From the NCBI GenBank assembly GCA_902489135.1, contig CABTYW010000058.1, positions 1-12,280 on the forward strand: a stretch of DNA of 12,280 nt, in the 5' to 3' direction. Both the position numbers and the translations under genes were made by a program. Shown here in pieces: positions 6,225 to 12,280 of the stretch (position 1 is its first letter; the number at the start of each line of letters is the position of its first letter). The stretch is from an uncultured Synergistaceae bacterium (GTDB lineage Bacteria > Synergistota > Synergistia > Synergistales > Dethiosulfovibrionaceae). The notes under the pieces are model-generated. The model was not told where the DNA came from. It did not search any database and saw only the letters and a list, made by a program, of their open reading frames with translations.

Positions 6225-7209
6225 ACTCCATGTCCGCGGCGGTGTAGCGCTGGTCGCACCGCAGACTCAGCACGTGGTCATAAATATATTGAGTGTTTTC
6301 CTGCCCTTTCAGGTCGATAAAAGGCCCCTGAGGCCAATAAACTGAAGTTCTCACGTCCAGATTCCGCAAAAGGGTCTGGACTTTTTCCCGTTCGCGCACA
6401 TAAACGGTGAAATGGCTGGGCACCGAAGCCTCGTCCAGCGATGGGAAAACGATCTTCAAGTTTTCGTTCTCTCTCACGTTCTCCAGAAGACAGCGGTAAT
6501 TGTCGCGGCGCTTTCTGCGCATTCCATGGAAATCGGCGCGTTTCATCAGCCGAATCGACCTCTCGTCGCTGCCGAAGTCGTCGAAGATCTGCCGCAGCAG
6601 CATTTCGCCCTGCCAGAAAAGCTCCGCGCTGTCCTGCTCGATGGCGTCGTAGCGCAGCTTCAAATGTCTCTCGTGAGGAGGCAACGGTCTGTGGCTGAAC
6701 GTCCCGCGTCTTTTGACGGCGAAACCGCCGCAGGCGACGCCCATCCATTTGCGCAGACTGCCCGCCGCGTAGTCGAAATTTTCGTCAAGGCCGTCGGCGG
6801 ACAGCGCCGAATGGGTCATGTCCTGCAGGACGGTAATGCCCCGCTCTCTGCACTTTTTCACGAAGTGTCTGTCATAGGTGGAAAAGCCGTAGTAACCGCA
6901 AATGGAAATCAGGCTGATGTCGTCGAGGACATCCTCGGAAAACCGAGGGCGCAGATCCCGGTCAACGGGATAGAATTTCAGCGAAAAACCGGCTTTGACG
7001 AAGGGCGCCACCACGGTTTCGCAGGTGTACAGCGGCAGATAGGCGATGCGCGTTCCGTCGCGCTCCATGATGTCACGCAGACAATGATAGATGCCGCACC
7101 GCCCCGACATGAGGAACTCACAGCTTCCTTCGGGAGCCAGGCTTTCAAAAAATCCGTTGTCCCGTTCAAGAGGCGTCTCCAAAGGGAAAAGATCGCCGGA
7201 ATAGGTCAC
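6181..7209 (-). CDS. DegT/DnrJ/EryC1-like PLP-dependent enzyme
   Basis: Fold-type I PLP protein of the DegT (sugar aminotransferase) family; substrate unknown. With a GTG start at 7209 the product has 342 residues. Residues visible are D130 and H133 in VLQDMTH (Asp expected to contact the pyridine nitrogen), K154 in GSLRKWMG as probable Schiff-base lysine, and a C-terminal LSLRCDQRYTAADME (315-329) typical of DegT relatives. The frame is open upstream to an ATG at 7383, but that would overlap the preceding gene by 113 bases and add unrelated, Arg/Ser-rich sequence. The GTG at 7209 has AAAGGAA (7219-7225) nine bases upstream, and no in-frame ATG precedes residue 34. It lies 61 bases after a creatininase-like gene, probably in one operon. 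Confidence 0.8.
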   Translation of the reverse strand: MTYSGDLFPLETPLERDNGFFESLAPEGSCEFLMSGRCGIYHCLRDIMERDGTRIAYLPLYTCETVVAPFVKAGFSLKFYPVDRDLRPRFSEDVLDDISLISICGYYGFSTYDRHFVKKCRERGITVLQDMTHSALSADGLDENFDYAAGSLRKWMGVACGGFAVKRRGTFSHRPLPPHERHLKLRYDAIEQDSAELFWQGEMLLRQIFDDFGSDERSIRLMKRADFHGMRRKRRDNYRCLLENVRENENLKIVFPSLDEASVPSHFTVYVREREKVQTLLRNLDVRTSVYWPQGPFIDLKGQENTQYIYDHVLSLRCDQRYTAADMEFTAAALNSCTERLP

Positions 7210-7270
7210 GTTGGTCACTTCCTTTGCGAATTCATGGGGAAGGCCCGGCCCGAGGGCACGGGCACCGCCG

Positions 7271-8029
7271 TCAGAGCTCGATCTTCCTGAACTCCTCCGC
7301 CAGATCGGCGATGTAATCGGCGCAGGTCTGAAGCATCTCGCGTCCCCACTGTTCAGTCGCCGTGCCGGGATGGTCGAGGCCAATCCAGCCGCTGTCGGTG
7401 ATTTTATTGATCAGGCGGGGAACGTTGAAGCTTACGCCCTTGTAGCTGACGCTGTAAAAGCCCGTGGCCTTTATGGCGCCGGAAACGTCGTACAGCTTGA
7501 GCGCCGGGCCGATCTCACTGCCGTCCACCAGCGCCGGATCGATGCCCAGAATGGCCGCCGTCTCTTCGCCGCCGCCATGGCCTCCCTTCCAGGCGGGATT
7601 CATGTCCCACGCCATGAGCCACCAGTTCAGCACCGCCGTCAGGCAGCCCTTTTGATCCATGTCCAGCGCCACCCGTTCGATGGGCTTGATGTTGCCGCCG
7701 TGGCCGTTGAGAATCAAAAACTTGCGGGCGCCGTGGCGGTACAGGCTTTCGACCACGCAGAGAAGGTATTTATAGAGAACGTCGTTGTCGATGTCCACGG
7801 TTCCCGGATACTCTCTCAACGACTGAGTGGCGCCGTAGGGAATAGTGGGCGCAATCAGCACGTCGGTTTTCTTTTCGATGAGGTCGATGAGTCTGTCGGG
7901 GATCAGCGTATCGGTTCCCAGCGGCATGTGGCGGCCATGGCTTTCGATGCTGCCGATGCCGATGATGACGGTGCCGTCGTTTTTAAAATACTCTTGGGCG
8001 CGGGGCCAGGTGATGTTTTCCAATCGCAT
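7271..8029 (-). CDS. Creatininase-superfamily amidohydrolase, copy A
   Basis: Metal-dependent hydrolase of the creatininase/MftE/FAPy-deformylase superfamily, which acts on amide bonds of cyclic or formylated compounds. The 252 residues have the full family length. Probable metal ligands are E29 and H31 in ESHGRH, D40 in GTDT, H110 in NGHGGN and E155 in GHGGGEET. The HGGN form, where true creatininase has a Glu two residues after the His, argues against strict creatininase activity. AGAGG (8038-8042) is eight bases before the ATG. It lies 63 bases downstream of paralogue B and 61 bases upstream of the PLP enzyme gene. Physiological substrate cannot be named. Confidence 0.9.
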   Translation of the reverse strand: MRLENITWPRAQEYFKNDGTVIIGIGSIESHGRHMPLGTDTLIPDRLIDLIEKKTDVLIAPTIPYGATQSLREYPGTVDIDNDVLYKYLLCVVESLYRHGARKFLILNGHGGNIKPIERVALDMDQKGCLTAVLNWWLMAWDMNPAWKGGHGGGEETAAILGIDPALVDGSEIGPALKLYDVSGAIKATGFYSVSYKGVSFNVPRLINKITDSGWIGLDHPGTATEQWGREMLQTCADYIADLAEEFRKIEL

Positions 8030-8092
8030 GGTATTTTCCTCTATTCTTATTCGCGTTCTGCCCTTGGCTTCACAGAAGCGGGCCGCAGGCGA

Positions 8093-8872
8093 TTAACGGC
8101 TGCGGTTCTCGGGAAGAGGCAGTTTCTTGAATTCCTCCATAAAGTCGGCGATGTAATCGGCGCAAGCTTGGAGCATTTCGCGCCCCCACTGTTCAGTGGC
8201 CGTGTTAGGATGATCGGGGCCGATCCAACCGCCGGTGGACGTGACGCGATTTACGGGGCGCAAAATTTCGATGGAGACGCCCTTATATTTCACCGACCGG
8301 AATCCCGTCGTCTCGAACTTCTCGGAAAGATGGATGTACTCCAACGGGCCGCCGATCTCGCTGCGATCCACCAGCGCGGGGTTCACGCCCATCACGCCGG
8401 CGGTTTCCTCGCCGCCGCCGTGGCCGCCCTTCCACGCGGGATTCATGTCCCATGCCATGAGCCACCAGTTGAGCAGAGCCACAAGGCAACCGCGCTCCTC
8501 AAAGGTGAAGCCCACGTTTTCGATGGGCTTGATGTTGCCGCCGTGCCCGTTGAGAATGGCAAAGCGCCTGATGCCGAAGCGGTAAAAATTTTCCATCACC
8601 GACGACAGCAGACGGCTCAACAGCTCGTCACCGATGTCGATGGTGCCGGGATAACAGGCCAGCGACTGCGTCGAACCGTAGGGAATGGTGGGCGCCATCA
8701 TGACGTGGCTTTTTTCTTCGATAAGCTCCAAAATCCTGTTGGGAATGATGGTGTCCGTTCCCAGCGGCATGTGGCGGCCGTGGCACTCGCAGCTGCCCAC
8801 GGTGATCAGGACGATGTCGTTCTCCTTGAAATAGTGCTCTGCCTGAGGCCATGTCATATGTTCCAATTTCAT
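8093..8872 (-). CDS. Creatininase-superfamily amidohydrolase, copy B
   Basis: Tandem paralogue of the neighbouring gene; by eye roughly 60 percent of residues are identical, including the block NWWLMAWDMNPAWKGGHGG. Product 259 residues. Metal-site residues match copy A by position (E29, H31, D40, H110, E155), but the residue between E29 and H31 is Cys (ECHG) instead of Ser, and the C-terminus is seven residues longer. The frame is open to an ATG at 8920, yet the ATG at 8872 aligns with copy A and has GGAG (8881-8884) eight bases upstream. No clear promoter is visible in the 190 bases before it. Transcription may be readthrough from the transporter operon past the hairpin at 8935-9000. Confidence 0.9.
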   Translation of the reverse strand: MKLEHMTWPQAEHYFKENDIVLITVGSCECHGRHMPLGTDTIIPNRILELIEEKSHVMMAPTIPYGSTQSLACYPGTIDIGDELLSRLLSSVMENFYRFGIRRFAILNGHGGNIKPIENVGFTFEERGCLVALLNWWLMAWDMNPAWKGGHGGGEETAGVMGVNPALVDRSEIGGPLEYIHLSEKFETTGFRSVKYKGVSIEILRPVNRVTSTGGWIGPDHPNTATEQWGREMLQACADYIADFMEEFKKLPLPENRSR

Positions 8873-8934
8873 GTCGATCACTCCGTTTCCGCTTCCGTCG
8901 CTCCGCGCAGAGATGCGCAAGGCGAAACATTAAA

Positions 8935-9009
8935 ATCCACAGCGACATTCCTGACCGGTTTTCATTGGCGATCATCGGTCAGGAGGTAATCGCTGTGGAT
9001 TGCTTTTTT
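8935..9009. terminator. Terminator-like hairpin between binding-protein and creatininase genes
   Basis: Outer arms ATCCACAGCGA (8935-8945) and TCGCTGTGGAT (8990-9000) pair perfectly over 11 bases. An inner TGACCG/CGGTCA stem lies at 8952-8957 and 8975-8980. On the + strand TGC and six T follow (9004-9009). On the - strand, the direction of the flanking genes, only TTTT follows. It is probably bidirectional: a partial terminator or attenuator for the - strand operon and a stronger stop for antisense transcripts. Confidence 0.7.
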
Positions 9010-9063
9010 ATCCGTTGAGATGTTTGCTTTTTGCCGCTTCGTTCCAACGCCCTTTAAAGGCGG

Positions 9064-10587
9064 TTATTTTGCCATCCTGACGGCGTTCAGCTCATGGTAG
9101 CCCACGGGATCGATGACGAAGCCCTCGACGCCCTTACGCGTCCCGACGTTGATGGTGGAGTAATAAATGGGCGCGTTGTTGTTGAGCTTTTTCAGCAGCA
9201 GAGCCAGCTCTTTGTAGATGCCCTTTCTCGTCTCGGAATCGGAAGTGGTTCTGCCGGCTTCCACCAGCTTGTCCACTTCGGGGTCGTGGATGAAGGATCG
9301 ATTTCCGGAAGCTCCCTGCTTTGTGGAATGCTCAAGGGAATAATAGGTGTAATCGGCGTCGCGAGTGGACGTCGTCCATCCGAAGAAGGCCATGTCGTGC
9401 TCTCCGGCCGTGGTCTTCTGAATGAACGAGCCGAATTCCATAACTTCGACGGAAGTGTCGATGCCCACGTCAAGCAGCATGGCCTGAACGGCCTGGCAGA
9501 TTTCGATGCGAGCCTGATTGTCGTTGACCCACAGCGTGGCCTTGAAGCCGTCGCCGTATCCCGCTTCCTTGAGCAGTTCTCTGGCCTTATCGGGGTTGTA
9601 TTTATAGACGCCCGAAGGATAGTAACCGAACACCGCGGGGGCAATGATGGCGTCGGCGGGCTGTCCGTTGCCCGACATGATCGTCTCGACGATAAGATCG
9701 CGGTCGATGGCATAATTGATGGCCTCTCTGACGCGAGGATCGTCGAAGGGCTTTTTGTTCATGTTCATGGAGATGTACCAGCACGAAAGGCTGGGCGCCT
9801 CCAAAATCACCACGTCCTTGCTGTCGCGCGCCCTCTTCACGTCGTTGACGCCGAGGTCGTAAGCGATGTCCACGTCGCCCGTTTCAAGGGCAATGAGGCG
9901 CTGGGACGTTTCGGGAATGACTTTCATGACAAGATGGGGCGTGGCGGGTTTTCCGTCCATGTAGTCGTCGAAGGCGTCGAGCTTGACGGTGTCGCCGGGC
10001 TTCCACTCCACGAATTTATAAGGCCCCGAGCCTACGGGATGCAGTTTGAAGCCCTCCTCGTCTTTTTCCACCAGGTCTTTGCAGACAATGGCGGCGAAGG
10101 GCACGGCCAGGTTGCGCAGCGCCGGCGCATAGGGCGAGTGAAGGATGATCTCCACAGTGTAGTCGTCCTTGACGTTCACCTCTTTGATGAAGTCCACAAT
10201 GTAGGAGACAGAAGCCGAGGCGATGGCGCGGTCAAGCGAGAACTTGACGTCGGCGGCCTTCAGCTCGCTGCCGTTGTGGAATTTAATACCCTTTCTGATA
10301 TGGAACACATAGGACGTGTCGCTGGTCTGCTCCCAGCTTTCGGCAATCTGAGGTTTGACCTCTCCCGTCGTCGGGTCGACGGTCGTCAACGTGTCGAAAA
10401 TCTGGCAGGTTACCGTCACGGCAGGCGTTTCCTTGCCCTGATGAGGATCCAGCGACGTCACGTCGGCCCCCTGTCCCCAGATGATGGTGTCCTTGTACGC
10501 CTTCTCCGCTGCGACCGCCGTGCCGCCGAGAATCACCCCGGCGATAACCAGTGCCGCTGCCAGAACACCTTTTCTCAAGTCTCTCAT
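9064..10587 (-). CDS. Peptide/nickel-type ABC transporter substrate-binding protein (family 5)
   Basis: Extracytoplasmic receptor of a dipeptide/oligopeptide-type importer. The 507-residue product starts with a basic, hydrophobic signal peptide (about 1-27, cut near AVA before AEKAYKD). It carries family 5 features: TSLDPHQG near 44-51, CQIFDTL soon after, and SYVFHIRKGIKFHNG. The ATG at 10587 is chosen because GGGG in AAAGGGGAC (10597-10600) lies nine bases upstream and the signal peptide begins there. An upstream in-frame ATG at 10656 would put an unrelated 23-residue extension before the signal. The gene follows the dppF-like gene by 84 bases, and the binding protein is last in the operon. 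Ligand may be peptides or another small amide; not decidable here. Confidence 0.92.
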   Translation of the reverse strand: MRDLRKGVLAAALVIAGVILGGTAVAAEKAYKDTIIWGQGADVTSLDPHQGKETPAVTVTCQIFDTLTTVDPTTGEVKPQIAESWEQTSDTSYVFHIRKGIKFHNGSELKAADVKFSLDRAIASASVSYIVDFIKEVNVKDDYTVEIILHSPYAPALRNLAVPFAAIVCKDLVEKDEEGFKLHPVGSGPYKFVEWKPGDTVKLDAFDDYMDGKPATPHLVMKVIPETSQRLIALETGDVDIAYDLGVNDVKRARDSKDVVILEAPSLSCWYISMNMNKKPFDDPRVREAINYAIDRDLIVETIMSGNGQPADAIIAPAVFGYYPSGVYKYNPDKARELLKEAGYGDGFKATLWVNDNQARIEICQAVQAMLLDVGIDTSVEVMEFGSFIQKTTAGEHDMAFFGWTTSTRDADYTYYSLEHSTKQGASGNRSFIHDPEVDKLVEAGRTTSDSETRKGIYKELALLLKKLNNNAPIYYSTINVGTRKGVEGFVIDPVGYHELNAVRMAK

Positions 10588-10642
10588 TCTTTTCGTCCCC
10601 TTTCGGTGAGTGTGCGCCCCGTCATGGACCGGGCATTTTTTT

Positions 10643-10666
10643 GTTAAAGCCGCCATGGCTTTTAAC
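10643..10666. other. Short hairpin between dppF-like and binding-protein genes
   Basis: GTTAAAGCC (10643-10651) and GGCTTTTAAC (10657-10666) pair with one bulged base around a five-base loop. On the - strand transcript it stands about 55 bases before the binding-protein start and is followed by an A run, not a U run, so it should not terminate. It could stabilise the binding-protein mRNA segment. Confidence 0.5.
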
Positions 10667-10671
10667 CTGAG

Positions 10672-11640
10672 TTACGAGAGCTTTCCCACTTTGATGCAGC
10701 TGACGAAATGGTCCTTTTCCACTTCGCTCAGCATCAGATCCGCCGCGCTGCAGGCGGAGTCGGCATAGGGACAGCGCCGCGCGAAACGGCAGCCCGGAGC
10801 CGGATTGATGGGCGAAGTGATCTCGCCGGAGAGCTCAATTCTCTGCATGGGCAGATCGGGATCGGCAATGGGAATGGCTGAAAGAAGGGCTTTCGTGTAG
10901 GGATGAAGCGGATTTTTGAAGAGCAGGTCGGAAGGCGCTTTCTCCACCATCTGTCCCAGGTACATGACGATGATGTCGTCGGAAATGAACTTCACCACGG
11001 AAAGATCGTGGGTGATGAACATGTAGGTCAGCCCCATCTGTTCCTGCAAGTCCTGCATGAGGTTGAGAATCTGCGCCTGAATGGAAACGTCGAGGGCCGA
11101 AACCGGCTCGTCGCAGACGATGAACTTGGGATTGAGGGCCATGGCGCGGGCGATGCCGATCCTTTGGCGCCGTCCGCCGTCCAGTTCGTGGGGATAGGTG
11201 TTGATCAGCCGCGGCGCCAGTCCCACAAGGTCCATGAACTCGGCGACTTTCTTGTGAAGTCCCTTTTTGTCCCGGCCACTGTAAACGTTTTGCACGATCA
11301 GCGGCGCGGCGATGGCCTCGGCCACGGTCATGCGAGGATTGAGCGAGGCGAAAGGATCCTGAAAGATGATCTGCATGTCCTTGCGGAGGGCTTTAAGGCG
11401 CTTTTTGCCGTATCCGAGAATGTCCTCGCCCTCGAAGCGGACCGATCCCGAAGTGGGCTCGATCAGCCTGAGGATCGACCGTCCCATGGTGGACTTGCCG
11501 CAGCCCGATTCGCCCACGACGCCCAGGGTTTTGCCGCGGTTCAGCGTAAAGGTGACGTCGTCTACGGCATGGAGCGTGCCGGAAGGGGTGTTGAAGTATT
11601 TTTTGAGATGTTCGACTTTTAAAATTTCATCGGCGGGCAT
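10672..11640 (-). CDS. Dipeptide/oligopeptide ABC transporter ATPase, DppF/OppF type
   Basis: Second ATPase of the peptide-type importer. The 322 residues are full length: Walker A GESGCGKS at 43-50, Q-loop Q94 in IIFQDP, signature LDGGRR at 153-158, Walker B FIVCDEP at 173-179, switch H211 in FITHD. A C-terminal oligopeptide-transporter domain follows (LHPYTKALL at 245-253) with four cysteines, C284, C290, C297 and C315, spaced like the iron-sulfur-type motif of DppD/OppD relatives. The signature is LDGGR rather than LSGGQ, so the first serine is replaced by Asp. AAGGGGG (11650-11656) lies nine bases before the ATG. The start overlaps the end of the upstream ATPase gene by 14 bases, indicating coupling. 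Confidence 0.92.
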   Translation of the reverse strand: MPADEILKVEHLKKYFNTPSGTLHAVDDVTFTLNRGKTLGVVGESGCGKSTMGRSILRLIEPTSGSVRFEGEDILGYGKKRLKALRKDMQIIFQDPFASLNPRMTVAEAIAAPLIVQNVYSGRDKKGLHKKVAEFMDLVGLAPRLINTYPHELDGGRRQRIGIARAMALNPKFIVCDEPVSALDVSIQAQILNLMQDLQEQMGLTYMFITHDLSVVKFISDDIIVMYLGQMVEKAPSDLLFKNPLHPYTKALLSAIPIADPDLPMQRIELSGEITSPINPAPGCRFARRCPYADSACSAADLMLSEVEKDHFVSCIKVGKLS

Positions 11641-12252
11641 CGGAAATTTCCCCCTTCCCGTAATATCTGAAACAGCGGACTTTATGGCCCGGCTTGAACT
11701 CGACGAGCTCGGGAAGTTCGCGCCGACACCGTTCCTCCGCGAAAGGGCAGCGTTCGTAGAACTTGCAGCCCTCGGGGAGTTTCGTGGGATCGGGCATCAT
11801 GCCGTCGATGGCGTGAAGCCGCCGCTCTTTCGACGACAGCGATGGAATTGACCCGAATAGCCCCTGAGTGTAGGGATGGAGCTTTTCATGATAGACGTCC
11901 TTGATATTGCCCACTTCGACGATCTCGCCAGTGTACACGATAGCCACGTCGTCGCAGTTTTGCGCCACCACGCCCAGATCGTGGGTAATGAGCAGCATAG
12001 AGGTGTTGTTCTGCTTTTTCAGCTGGTGGATCATCTCCAGGATCTGCGCCTGAATGGTCACGTCAAGGGCCGTAGTGGGCTCGTCGGCGATAAGCAGCCG
12101 CGGCTTGCAGGCCAGAGCGATGGCGATGACCACGCGCTGCTTCATGCCGCCGGAAAACTGGTGGGGGTAGGCGTCGTAGCGCCTTCTCGGAATGCCCACC
12201 ATCTCCAGCATCTCCCCGGCCTTTCTCTTCGCCTCGTCGTGGGGCAACGTCC
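11627..12252 (-). CDS. Dipeptide/oligopeptide ABC transporter ATPase, DppD/OppD type, 5'-truncated
   Basis: C-terminal part (about 208 residues) of the first ATPase of the importer; the 5' end is lost at the contig end. Walker A and Q-loop are missing. Retained are the signature FSGGMKQR, Walker B LLIADEPTTALD, the switch histidine in LLITHDLG, and the C-terminal domain with HPYTQGLFGSIPSL. Four cysteines near the end (GCKFYERCPF, then RCRREL and VRCFRYY) match the [4Fe-4S] site described for this family. A TTG at 12247 could be taken as a start but encodes an internal Leu of the family sequence. Permease genes are expected further upstream, outside the window. Confidence 0.93.
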
Positions 12253-12280
12253 AGATCGGAAGAGCACACGTCTGAACTCC
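12253..12280. other. Sequencing adapter remnant, not genomic
   Basis: The last 28 bases begin AGATCGGAAGAGC and continue with ACACGTCTGAACTCC, the common Illumina TruSeq read-1 adapter. The match is exact as far as I recall the adapter. It abuts the dppD-like coding sequence in mid-gene, so the contig was extended into untrimmed adapter. The complementary strand translates to MCSSDL, a peptide often seen in contaminated predictions. Confidence 0.97.

Noticed and set aside
7211..8989. 592-codon open frame on the + strand across both creatininase genes
   Set aside because: The opposite strand carries two clear enzymes with all metal-ligand motifs. The internal similarity of this antisense frame simply reflects the gene duplication.
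9094..10647. 517-codon open frame on the + strand across the binding-protein gene
   Set aside because: It is a mirror of a family 5 binding protein with an evident signal peptide, and no motif is seen in the antisense product.
12063..12269. 68-codon frame starting MCSSDL
   Set aside because: Its start lies inside adapter sequence and it overlaps the dppD-like gene in another frame.

Overview
This looks like a whole short contig from a moderately GC-rich anaerobic bacterium. The left edge sits in a type I-E-like CRISPR array. The last 28 bases on the right (12253-12280) match an Illumina TruSeq adapter, so native sequence ends near 12252. Two amino-acid/peptide ABC importers with GntR/FCD control and a creatininase-family gene pair suggest an amino-acid-fermenting anaerobe. 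A member of the Synergistota is my best guess, from gene content and protein style only; no marker gene is present to prove it.

Left to right: (1) 1-153, the leader-distal end of a CRISPR array with two good repeats and one decayed terminal repeat. (2) 154-656, an AT-richer intergenic stretch with a large nested hairpin (208-273), one weak small-ORF candidate, and a promoter/operator-like region just before the first operon. (3) 657-5132, a complete branched-chain/hydrophobic amino acid importer on the + strand in the order livG-livF-livK-livH-livM, tightly packed and closed by a strong intrinsic terminator (5253-5296). (4) A 25-bp perfect inverted repeat (5313-5370), then a promoter and candidate operator in front of a GntR/FCD regulator (5484-6224, +). 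(5) On the - strand and convergent with the regulator, reading right to left: the 5'-truncated dppD-like ATPase, dppF-like ATPase, family 5 substrate-binding protein, a terminator-like hairpin, two tandem creatininase-superfamily paralogues, and a DegT-like PLP enzyme whose 3' end overlaps that of gntR.

Working model (inference): one importer brings in branched-chain or related amino acids. The second brings in peptides or amide-type compounds, which the two creatininase-like metallo-amidohydrolases and the PLP enzyme may process. The GntR/FCD protein is a reasonable local regulator, because the sequence TTGACAAT, preceded by ATTATG, occurs both in its own leader and in the liv promoter region. 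The peptide importer's permeases, the rest of dppD and its promoter lie beyond the contig end; cas genes, if present, lie beyond the left edge.

The least explained part is the creatininase pair plus DegT-like enzyme beside a peptide importer. I do not recognise it as a named pathway. No tRNA, rRNA, transposase or recognisable riboswitch was seen.
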